A program made the translations under genes and the position numbers. Under the pieces are notes generated by a model that was not told the origin of the DNA, ran no database searches, and saw only the letters and a program-made list of their open reading frames with translations. Shown piece after piece: positions 30,957-41,600 of a stretch of DNA of 64,000 nt. Every line of letters starts with the position of its first letter. Positions within the stretch are counted from its first letter, which is position 1. Source of the DNA: Plasmodium coatneyi (Eukaryota; Apicomplexa; Aconoidasida; Haemosporida; Plasmodiidae); NCBI RefSeq assembly GCF_001680005.1, contig NC_033568.1, positions 930,001-994,000 of the forward strand. The letters are read 5' to 3'.

Positions 30957-33900
30957 ATGGAGCAGTCCGCAGGTATAACCCTCCTCGACAGCACACCCAT
31001 TACGAATGCCAACCCAACGGCAACATTAGCCACCTCCCAGTGCATACAAGCGAATGGTTCATTATACCTCCACGCCATACCTTGTTCACTTGTGTGAGAC
31101 CAAATTCACATTACACCCACTGCTGCTGTTACGTAGCTCCTCCCTTGGTAGAATCACATCCGGAGGATTTGTCAAGGACGACTAGTGAAGCATTTTCCTC
31201 ATCAAAGCAAGGGTACATACTTACGGGTGTGTACGCCTGGATGGCATGTCGATGGTTGCGCGGCGTGACATGTCGACGGCTTCGTATCCTGCCATGCAAA
31301 TATACATAGCAGTTCAATGCGTTGACGGCTTAATGTACACCTTTTTTTTTTTTCTGTTCGTTCCCCCCACATCGATGTACCCCTTCACGCATGCCCCCCT
31401 TGGAAATCGCAGCAGCGAAGAGGTGACCGTCGAGGAGCTAAAGAAAAAGGTCAAGGATTTGGAGCTGCAGCTCGAGTACGAAATAAATCGACACGAGGCT
31501 GAAGTACAGGAAAAGTAGGAAGGAAAAAAGGCACGACGACGTTGCCGCAACGTAAGGGGCAGCCCCTTTCGACTCGCTCGAATCTGTGCAGATCCGCACA
31601 TGTATATGCACTTCCCTATATATGGTGCCAAGAACACGCAACTACCCCCCTGCACGATGTCCCCCTGGCACAGATTAATCTGGGCACATGTGCCCTTACC
31701 TCCTACTCACTTCTTCGTTCTTCCCACCAATGAGCAGGGAGGACAGCATAAAATCCCTGGAAGAAAAAATAAACGAGTTAGAGAATTCGAAAAAAGAATC
31801 CGATGAAAAGGATGAAGCCATCCTAAACATGAGCGAAAAGCTCCTCATCTTATCGAACAAGTACGATGTCTTGGCGAAGGAATCGAAGCTACAGGAAGAG
31901 GAGCTGAAACATTTGAAAAATAAAAAAAAATACAGAAACGATAAAACGAATGAGTTCATAATTACACTAAAAAAACAGAATGAAGATTTTAAAAAGGACA
32001 ATGAAACGCTAACGAACAAATATTCTGATCTGCTTACGGAAAATAGTGGCCTTAAATGCTCCTGCAAAATGCTACAAGAGCAGCTGCAGGAGAGTCAAAA
32101 GAAATTGGAAATTGTAAAGATGCATAGTACAAAGGTGGGTGAGTTGTGCACTTGGGATGGAAAGGAACATTTGTCATGTGAGCTCTTTCACGAGGCTCCC
32201 TTTTCTCATCGACATGTTCATGACGTCGTTCGATTTGTTAACCTGCACCCCACACATGTACACCCTACAGGAGTTTGACGAGAAAAGCGCCCTTCAAATT
32301 TTAAACCTCGGAACGGTAGGAAAATGCTTTACACGTGAATGTTTCATACCTTTTCAAATTTGAACGCCACGTTGTTTTTAAAAAACTTCACCTTTTTATC
32401 CTATGGGTGCCCTCCATTTGAGTGGGGGGAGGAAGGTTGTCCCATTCATGTGTGTGTGAACTTTTCCTGTTTGATGAATCCACTAAGTGTGTTGTTTCTC
32501 CGTATTGATAATTCTCTTCATTTTACTTTTACCCTTTCGTCCCATTTCAGGGTCTACTGAAGAAGAGCAACCTCAGCAAAGGTACCATCGCTTGTTGCAT
32601 TATTCTCCTTAAGCTTTGTTGAGTTTCTCACATTTGTCTCTCCCAATTTTTCTTCCAGATGGAAGTGAAGCCAATCCGCTCAAACTAGAAATAGAGTACA
32701 AAGATATGATAATAAAAAAATTGATGCGGAAGAGGTTGACGGAGGAGATGATGAAGGGAATAGACCAAAGCAACAATGGCAGCTGCAACGGGAAGGACAA
32801 TACAATGGGAAAGGATTGCCCAAATGAGGAGGACTCCCCAAACAGTAACACCTTTAACCACAACGGGGAGCAACTAATTACGTTCGAGGTTAGTCTTAAA
32901 GGCAAGTGGGCTGAACCATATTCTCCCTTACGTTGACCCGTATTGGTCCCACTTCTATTACATCGACATGGATGCACCTCTGTCCATCTTCCCTTTTTAA
33001 AACCCTTCCCTTGTGCGCAGAAAAAATTGGAGGAGCTGTACCAAAAGTGTGTGGAGTCACAGAGTGACAATGACCAATTGAAGGTGAGGAGAAAAGAAGC
33101 AGCGGGAAACACCACGCGCACCAACATCGTCATTGCTGTAGCTGAGTTAGCGCTAACCCAGCCTCTACACCCCGCATCAACGTCACACGTATGCACCCCC
33201 GCAGAACAAAATTAAAAAGTTGACTGATCATATAGATGACCTGAAAAAGGAAAACACGGATTTGTTGGGAATCATCGTAAGTCATTTTTCCACCCGCATA
33301 TAGCGAATAAATATAAAAACAGGCCCTTATTTTTGCATGGCGATAAAATACTTCTTTTGATATGTTTATTTCCCCCTCCCCCCCCCATTTTTTTTTTTTT
33401 TTTTTTTTTTTCCTTTTCGCTTGATTTTGTTGTCCTCTCAAATTAGGACACTCTGAGGGAGTACATCAACAAGGTCCATCGCGGGGACGTGAATGTTCAC
33501 CAGTAAGTCCTTTCCCCTAGTGGCCTTTTCCACTGTTCGGAGAGAGTTTCCCCCATTTGCATCGTTCCGTTTAAGCACTTCCTGTAAACTGCTCTCCCCC
33601 CCAAACCTGCAGATTTGATGACTTAATAAATAACCTTCTTAAGGAGAACTCAACCCTGAATGACGAACTATCCAAGCAGAAAAGGAAGTAATGACCCCCC
33701 GGGGAAAAAAGAAAAAAAAAAAAAACATACATTGAAACGTAGTGACAGCACCTGCGTGGTGAACACACCAATCAGTGTGCCACACGTGAATGTGCCCTGT
33801 CTAATCGATTTGTTATTCCCCCTTTGCGCGAAAACTGAAACTCCCTCACAGGAACATGGTGGACACCTACTTCTTTAACAAAGAGCTGCAACTGATACAA

Positions 33901-34200
33901 AGCGACAAATTTAAAATTATAGAAAAATTTGATGAGGGCAAGGTGAATAATTTCCCCCACCTGTACGAACCGCTAAACGTGACTCTTAACGAAGCTCCAC
34001 ATGAGTACCATGAAGAGGTCGCTGAAAAAAGGGAAGCAGGACAAGATCACGGCGTGATTGCTAGTCCTAAAAAAAGCAGGGATGATAGAACAAATGGAAA
34101 AAACTCCCACCTGGTTAAGTCCAACAAGCCGGTAATCACAGACGAGTTGGTTCATACGTATATGAAGGATTATATGATGAATGTTCAGAACAGGACATGA
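30957..34200 (+). CDS. Coiled-coil protein, 12 exons, unknown function
   Basis: Exon model built from GT-AG sites and phase: 30957-30972, 31152-31212, 31413-31514, 31738-32134, 32271-32315, 32551-32581, 32659-32888, 33021-33083, 33205-33276, 33447-33502, 33613-33687 and 33852-34200. It sums to 1497 bases, 498 residues, with every phase matching. Exon 1 is only 16 bases (MEQSA + 1 base) and exon 2 encodes a Ser/Thr-rich stretch. From exon 3 the product is largely heptad coiled coil (VEELKKKVKDLELQLEYE; IKSLEEKINELENSKKES; DDLKKENTDLLGIIDTLREY). The exon 12 tail is charged and less coiled. Exon 3 could begin three bases later (31416), because two AGs are adjacent. Many tiny exons plus coiled coil recall cytoskeletal or basal-body genes, but I cannot name it. 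Confidence 0.82.
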
Positions 34201-35123
34201 TGGCAGGAGTGTCTGATCTTATTGGGGGGGGGTTCGTCTGACAAAGCGGTTAAGCGAAGAATCAATGGAACACCTGAGTTATTCCCCCCCTGGTTATAAT
34301 GCACCACATTAAGGTCTGCACCTGCACGTGTGTACACTTCACCGTGTGTTAGCAGTTACAAAAAGGAGGATGCACTGTGCGAGTTATTTTTTTAGTTCCT
34401 TTTTTCGTTTCCTTTTCGATCTTTTTTTTGGTGCGCTTGGATAGCTCACCCAGCCCGATTTACTTCCACAAATTAGCCAAAGGTATTAAGAAAGAAAAAA
34501 AAAAAAAAATTATCGAGGTGTTCCAACTTTCATCGGCTATTTCCGCAACTCAGTCGTGCAACAGTGTTAGGCACGGAAAGGGCCACATTCTTTTTTTCGT
34601 TTTTTTGTCTTACGGTGCGTCAATCCTTGTGCCGTTAGCGGCACTGTTTGATACGTTTTTGTTTGTGTTAATGTTCATGAGTGTGTGTACTTTTTTGTGG
34701 CGATCAACCTTTGCGCGCAACTGTGTTCGCTTTTTTTATTTCTCTTTTTTCCCCACTGAGCCAACAATTCTTAAGAAGATAAAAAGCGCGAACTCGTTTT
34801 TAGCGCCCCATTTGGGTGTGCGTCCTAAGCTCGCACAGTTATGTGACGCCCATGGCCATTTAAAACCTCCACCTTGGAACTTATCAGCTGAAGTTAAATC
34901 CGCATTGCGCGGGGAAAGCAAACTGATACAGCATCATAACAGTACAGTCAGCCCGCCATTCTGAGGGAGCTTCCTATTCCCCCGTTCCTTCCCTTTCGCA
35001 AAGATAATCGCAGCATACTAACAAGTGTATGAAAAAATTGCCCAAAACAAATGCGCGAATAAGTAACAATAGGACAGCTTTTCCAACCCTAAACCCTGAA
35101 CAGTGATAAAATCCCAGACAAAC
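34201..35123. other. Intergenic region before the small coiled-coil gene
   Basis: T-rich DNA with one A tract (about 34495-34509); the open frame across 34377-34964 has no recognisable product. Ends with a perfect telomere-like stretch (35085-35101) in the leader of the next gene. Confidence 0.5.
35085..35101 (+). repeat. Telomere-like stretch (C-strand orientation)
   Basis: AACCCTAAACCCTGAAC is 17 consecutive bases of the Plasmodium telomere repeat (GGGTTYA on the opposite strand), with one T-type and one C-type unit. It sits 22 bases upstream of the ATG at 35124. Confidence 0.85.
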
Positions 35124-35765
35124 ATGGACTTGGACCAAGTTGAAGAAAGGATAAAAAAACTCGAAGAAAATATTGCCAAATTTGAGGAGCAGGAGTTACG
35201 CAACATAGAGAATATAAAAAATGAAATAAAGCTACTTGACACACATGTAAGCGAATTAAACAAAAAAAAAAACAACAAACAATTGCTAAACGCGAACAAA
35301 TGCTTTGCACAAAAATTATTGCAAAAAAAGGAAAATTCCAACAAAAAAAAAAAATACATGAAGGATATAAAAAGGGACGTTCTTTTTCAATTAAAGTTAG
35401 TGAAAGACGAAAAGAATGAAAAGAAAAAAAACGAAAACTTGTTACACAAACGTTTTAACTTCCAACAGTTGAAAGAATTCACCGACCAAGTGAAGCAAAA
35501 CTTTTTAATGTTAAACGTGCAGAGAGAATATTCCATAAAGTCTATGTTTGAAGGAATTAGAAAAATTAAAAATAAAGCCACTGCATATTTTAACAAATTT
35601 TTAATCCTACAAAAAGAGATTCACTTCCTTCTGCAGACGATAAATAACAATGCACTAACCGACCTGTTCGTCCTGGCCAAAAATTCCTTGCTCTTTCAAA
35701 AGGAGGTGGCCAACATGTTTCAGCGTTTTTATCACCAAGTGGAAAATTCCCTCACCGGATTGTGA
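35124..35765 (+). CDS. Small coiled-coil protein, unknown function
   Basis: 213 residues, one exon, starting MDLDQVEERIKKLEENIAKF. The N-terminal half is lysine/glutamate-rich coiled coil; the C-terminal half (from LLHKRFNFQQLKEFTDQVKQ) is a predicted helical bundle with evenly spaced hydrophobic residues. There is no signal peptide or membrane segment. Length and composition resemble small kinetochore, SNARE-complex or cytoskeletal subunits, but nothing identifies it. An earlier in-frame GTG at 35103 is not a likely eukaryotic start. The leader contains the telomere-like stretch. Confidence 0.82.
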   Translation: MDLDQVEERIKKLEENIAKFEEQELRNIENIKNEIKLLDTHVSELNKKKNNKQLLNANKCFAQKLLQKKENSNKKKKYMKDIKRDVLFQLKLVKDEKNEKKKNENLLHKRFNFQQLKEFTDQVKQNFLMLNVQREYSIKSMFEGIRKIKNKATAYFNKFLILQKEIHFLLQTINNNALTDLFVLAKNSLLFQKEVANMFQRFYHQVENSLTGL

Positions 35766-36253
35766 CTCCTAAGAAGCGCGCCAGGGGGAAGGCTTCTCCA
35801 GTGTGGGTATTCGCAGTGTGTGTATATTTACCCTGTCTACATTGCGAGGCGCCATTCTGCATAACTCTGCTTTAATATCACCCGTTCGGAATAGGGTCAC
35901 ACTTTCCGCTGCCGAGAAAATTGGACGACCCTACATCCCGGCCGAATGGGCCCCCTTACAAAATTGTCAGTTTCTTTTAATTCTTAATCGTTTGCCCCTA
36001 GGGGTGCAGGAGAGACGCCTTCTTTAAAGGAACCCCTCGTTCACCACGCTCCAGCAGATACATTCCCCGGACTGGAAAATATCCCCTGGAGCGAGCGACG
36101 GACGAGGTTCGTGAAGCTAGCCCAACATGCACACTGCACAGGTGTTGCCCTGTTCCTTTTGCTGGTCTGATTCGTTACATTTGCTGCGTCATTCCTTTTT
36201 TGTTTACGTCTTATTGGAAACCGTTACACGCGCGTTGGAGCAAAAAGGAAAAA

Positions 36254-36288
<35 letters not shown>

Positions 36289-38683
36289 ATATATTTGAAA
36301 AATCAGCTGCGTGTTTGTTCACCTCCTAAATGCAATTTTAACGCATTTTTATAACCCGTTAAAAATACGACCTTAATTGCTCTCACAACGTGCAAGTGAG
36401 AGGTCCAACAAAGATGTTGCCACGTTTGACTTAAAGCGTGGAAATGAAAAATAGCACTGAAATATGTGCCAATGGGTGACATAGACTGTGAAGTGCTGCG
36501 ACGCGTTAGCAGCACGGAAAAAAAAAAAAAAAAAAATATGCACATGTATTCCCACCCTTTGGGCACTAAAAAAATGTGCAAAAATTGCCTATCGATCTTT
36601 TTCCGTGCTAAACGCTGCAGCGACACAGTATACGTTTTTCCTTCCATTGCGTTATGACAGTTTGCTTTGTGGGGTGCATTGCTACGTGGAAGAGGGGCGC
36701 CATCCCCCTTTCACGAAGGCTAAGTGCCTTCTGAGTGGCGAAAGCATTCACAGAAAGGACTGTTAAAGTATCGCCCGCTTCACACTTCGAACTTTTTACT
36801 TCGGCGCAGCTTATATAACATACGTATATAGAATGCGCGTGGGAGGGTTGTGTATTGGCGAAGCACGTGCAGCTACTACAGAGTTGGGGTAAGCACAAAC
36901 TGTAGGCGCTGTGGTAGTGACGGTGGAAGGTGTATCTATCTTGTACACATATATCTTGCTACCACTTGCACGCTTTTACGGAAGGGAAAAACCTAATAAC
37001 AAGCTTGCAGGCGCACTACTTGTTTTATCCTACACGGATGCTACTTTTTTTTTTTTTTCTTTTTTGTTCCTTTCAAAAATGGGAGGAAGTTACCTTAATG
37101 GTTTCATTACCGACCTTTTTTTCTTATCTAGTAGATATAGGTATATATTTCAGATGGTATGATTGAAAAAGAAAAAAAAAGCACCCACCGAAGGAATAAT
37201 GAATTCCCCCCAACCCTAAATGTGCAAACATAGAGCACCTGCCAACGGATTAACGGGGTTGAAAGCAAACTTAAACTTCCTTTTCTCCTTTTACGCTCAG
37301 GTATATATAATAAACGCCGTCCTTCCTATATGCTTCGTGCTAATATAAGAAAGGCCAAATTTTTTATTTTCACCTCCGGGCAGCCATTTCTATGCGTAAA
37401 ACTTTGCATACCCGACGGGGTTTTTTTATTTCCTCTCTTTGCTTATTTCTTTTACTTATTGCATCTTTAAAAAAAAAAAAAAAAAAAGAGGGGGAAAGGC
37501 TACCCTTCCGTTTTTTATATCGTACCGTTGTTGACCACTCTTGTCGCGCTTGCCTACCGTTGGGCAATCCACGCAGAGCAACTTTCCACGACCCCACCCC
37601 GCCCTTTTTTTTTCCACGTTCATGCGCAGTAGGCAGTGAAAAAGGTAAGCAAAAAAAAAGAAGGTACGGGAAAAATGTACGCAAAAATAGGTAGGGGAAA
37701 AAAACGCGCAAAAAGGTACGTTAAAATTACGCAAAAGGTTCCCAAACAGTACAGCGAAAAAATCAAACGGAAAAAAAAAAAAAAAAAAAAATTCCCACTT
37801 ACGTATTTTGATCCTTTTGAACGTGCTTAGTTCTCCATTTCCAGCGTTTTCATCGTTATTGGCATTTTCAACGTTTTATTCCCCAGTTTTGCATTTTTAA
37901 AAGAGCCTAACCTCTGTTTGATTATGCCCTAAAGGGGAGGGAGCACGGGACATCCATCGCTCTTAAGGCTTTCGTTTTGAATTGTCATTTTTTCTGGCTC
38001 ATTCCGTTTGCATACAGATATGTACATGTTTGTTTAAGCCCCCTTTGTGTGTCACCCTAGCAGGCGCGAGGTCCTTACATAAAATACCACGCGCGCATAC
38101 CGCCCTCCATACCTTACCTCGATTGTGCATACCGCGAATGCGTCCCTCTCCTTACATCATACGTGCACAACGCGAAGCGCCCATTTTGTTGCTCATTTTA
38201 TGGAGGTATATTTTCAAACCGGAAAAGGGGAAAATAAACATAAAAGGGGAAAAACCCAATAAAGTGGCGAGAAATAGCCACTTGGAAGGAAAATTCTATT
38301 TTTTACATATTTTTTATGTAATTTATTTATTTATTTTTTTTTTTTTTTGATTTGTTAACCAAATAGAGTTAATCCGATCCAAAAAGGAATTCACCTTTTT
38401 GAAAATTACCCAGGGATGCTGACATTGTTTGCGTATTAGGCGCAGAGCAGCTACCCCTTGTCCCGTAACGCGTGTATACACCTATACACGCATGCACATG
38501 TGTATGCATAAACAGACGTGTACGCATGTCCTGGCAGACATACCTTATGCATATGTCACGCACAAGCCCACGTACTAGTGCACATACTAACCTGCGAGAA
38601 ACGCACCACGTGCCACCAAGTGAATAAGCAGTGGAAGAGCCAACCGGAAGAAAAAGTACCATCCACTGGCCCATCCGAAAAAA
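35766..38683. other. Long intergenic region upstream of the PAT1-like gene
   Basis: 2.9 kb with a T28 tract (about 36258-36286), A tracts (about 36519-36536, 37469-37487 and 37771-37790) and a T-rich segment with TTTA repeats (38325-38348). A second telomere-like AACCCTAAA is at 37212-37220. Alternating purine-pyrimidine DNA (38467-38530, with several GCATGC/ACATGT palindromes) lies 150-220 bases before the ATG and may belong to the promoter. No gene is supported. Confidence 0.5.
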
Positions 38684-41600
38684 ATGAAAAACTACAACGC
38701 TAACAGCTCTAGGAGCAAAATGAAGGGGGAAAAGGGCGCTGCCCAGGGGGCAGGTCATGGCGGTGGATATAATGTGGGGTACGCCGGCGGGTATAGTGGA
38801 AGTCACAACTACAACAGCGGCTACTACCCCAACAACAGTTCGTCTTACCACAAAAAAAAAAACAGCGCCAAGTATGGAAAAGGTGCGTACGATAATGAGT
38901 ACACAAAGGAAAGAGATAAAAAGAAGAAGAATTTCGATGGGAGGCCTCACAAAAACGAGCAATCGAATGGTGGACACGGAAACAGGGGTAACACGAATAG
39001 TGGCACCTCCAGTAGGGGTGGCCCGAATAGAGGCGTCGACAATAGCCCCCACGTAGGAGGCGCCCAGACGCATGAAGATCTTGCGGCGTTTAGTCTGAAC
39101 AAAAATGATAGCATCTACGAAGACGTAGACAGAATAAACAGCATCACGTTCGGCCACAACGACAATCCCGAAGGGGACTTCTCCTACACTATGAATAACA
39201 ACCTAATTGAAAATGAAAAAAAATTATTTAAGCTAAATAAATTGGAAAATAAAAATGTGGACTGCTCCGAGTTTTTGCGTCTACATGAGAGGGACATCCT
39301 TGATGGCAACTCCGCACATTTTATCAAAAGGGAGGATGAGAGGGATCCCTTCTTTGCCTACAAGGAGGGGCAACCACAGGTGGGTGTCTACGGGATTAAC
39401 GAAAAGGACGTGACATCGAATGAGGCAAACCACAGTGGCAAACAAAGGAACAACGAAAATGATGACCTCTTCCAGTTTGACAACAAAATGTGTAACCTAA
39501 CCAAATTTATTAATAAAAATATTTTCTACGGAAATGAAAATGACGAGATAAAAGGAGACGTAATGGACGACTACGAATCCGTGGAGAGTGCAGACCCATT
39601 CAGTTTTATCGACACCCCCGAGGGGAATAAACAGTCAATACAAAATAACGCCTTAAGCAAAGAACGAATTAAAAGCCCCTCCAACGGTAAGGAACACATG
39701 GAGAGGAAAATTTACCAAAAAGAAGAACACCTAAATGGGGACCAATCAAACAGCCAATTCGAGAGGAACGCAAATATCGATCCGTACAGACTTAGCGAAA
39801 ATGATTTCACCAAAATGTATCTGATGAACAATTTTGAACAGATCCATGAAAACAGCACTTTTGTTGAAAATTTGGAGGCAGATTATTTACACCTTTTGGG
39901 GAGAAAAAATGTGAAAAAGGCAAACAGTAGTAATAACGTCGTTGGGGGTCTCCAAATGGGAGGTGCTGCAGAGCAAGCAATACGAATGGAGGGTCTCCCA
40001 TGGGGACAAGACAAATCCCAAGAGGCAACAATGTTAAAGCACCGCTTGATGAACAATGCAGAAAGGGACTTCCCCATCAGGGACATGAACGAACTGATGT
40101 TGGATAGCAGAAATAATGAACTGGACGAAAATCTGCAGTTTTTGAATAGCCTCAAAAGTGTGTATGGCCACTTGGGTGAGGAAGAAGGCGGGGCCAGGAT
40201 GCCCAGCATGACTGGTATGCGAGATTTGAAGGGAGGACACCCCCCCGTTATGGATGCCACGTACACTAATGATGTGCACCAGAAGGAGGAAGCGCACCAC
40301 CAACTGCGTCAGATGCAGCAGATGCAGCAGTTGAGGTTAGCAGCGGAGGAAGGCTATCTGGACCCCTCGGGAAAAATACCAGCCGACCTGGCCAAACTTG
40401 CCAATCTAACAAATCTGTACCCCTTCAAGGAGGACGAAATAAACGATGAGTTCCTGCTAAGCATGAACGGAAAACAATCCTTGTATCCTTCGAAGGAGGA
40501 TGAGTATTACATGAAAAGTGATAAAATGAACCACCATTTTGTGAATGACCTGAGGCATTACAAGGAAGGTCATAAGAACGAATCGTTCATTTTTCCTGAA
40601 CAGGAAGATCAGTCAAGTGAATTTCTCTTCCAGGTGGATCCCACCAAGGACATCCATTTGGGGGGTATGCACATAGGAGAGCGATTAATTAACGGGGAAG
40701 TTATCCCCCCTGCGGAGGACTACCCATTGAGGAATAACCTCGAAGAAGAAAATTATTACGCCAATTTAAATGAAAAAATAAAAAACGTAAAGGAAGAGGA
40801 GGATTTATTGCTGCTTAATGAAGAGGGGGATTTAAAACAGGACATAACCAATGACCTGAACGCGCTGAAGATTTTGAATAACTACTACTTGGATGAAAAG
40901 GCTGATGATTTTCTCTTAATGGGAAAGAATAAAAATTCGCTCCTCGGTGGGGAGTTGAACTTGTCAGGGGGTACGGACTACCAGGGTGAGCGGTACCCAG
41001 GAGAGGGGAGATCACCAAATGGACGATCGCTACTGGGGGGACCACCCAATGAGCGCCTCCCTCGAGACCGCCAGCAGGTCAACAAATCAGCAGGACACAA
41101 GGTGAAAGGCGGGCCCAACTATGCGAAGGATAACCACCGCAACCGCCACGGCAATCACGGCAACCACTTCGATAAGGGGAACAACCTAACGAACAAGAAC
41201 TACCCGAATGCCCATGGAGGCATGTTACGGGATAGACCCCACCGAAGCACGTCGTCCGGTGGGTACATAGACAAATACGATCAGAAGAACTATTTTTACA
41301 AAAACGACAGAATGAAAAATAATAATAACAGTAAGGCGTACCAAATGAGTTACTCCTTAACCTATGAAGGTGGAGGTGGTAAGGGACGTGGTCCTCCCCT
41401 GAGAAATGTGATGAGCAGCGAAATCTACCGTCGTACAAGTGGGACGAACGGGACGAACGGATCGATATGCGAAAACTACATACTCCGTTTGAAAAAACAA
41501 CACATGCTCAAATTAACCAACTTCCTACGGATGAGTTACAAAAAAGCCAACCTCAATGATATGAATGACGATCTGTATCAATACTACAGATTTTTGAACA

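Noticed and set aside
31246..31518. Exon 3 of the coiled-coil gene as the N-terminus starting at an upstream ATG
   Set aside because: The frame upstream crosses a T tract and low-complexity DNA; exons 1 and 2 splice into 31413 with correct phase and give a cleaner start.
32609..33196. 195-codon minus-strand frame
   Set aside because: Antisense to exons 7 and 8 of the coiled-coil gene and crosses their splice sites; no domain.
35000..35123. Telomerase RNA gene around the telomere-like stretch
   Set aside because: The motif lies in the short leader of a protein gene and there is no long structured flank; a telomerase RNA of the size expected for Plasmodium does not fit here.
38369..39157. 262-codon minus-strand frame at the PAT1-like start
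   Set aside because: Antisense to low-complexity coding sequence and to alternating purine-pyrimidine DNA; composition is an artefact.
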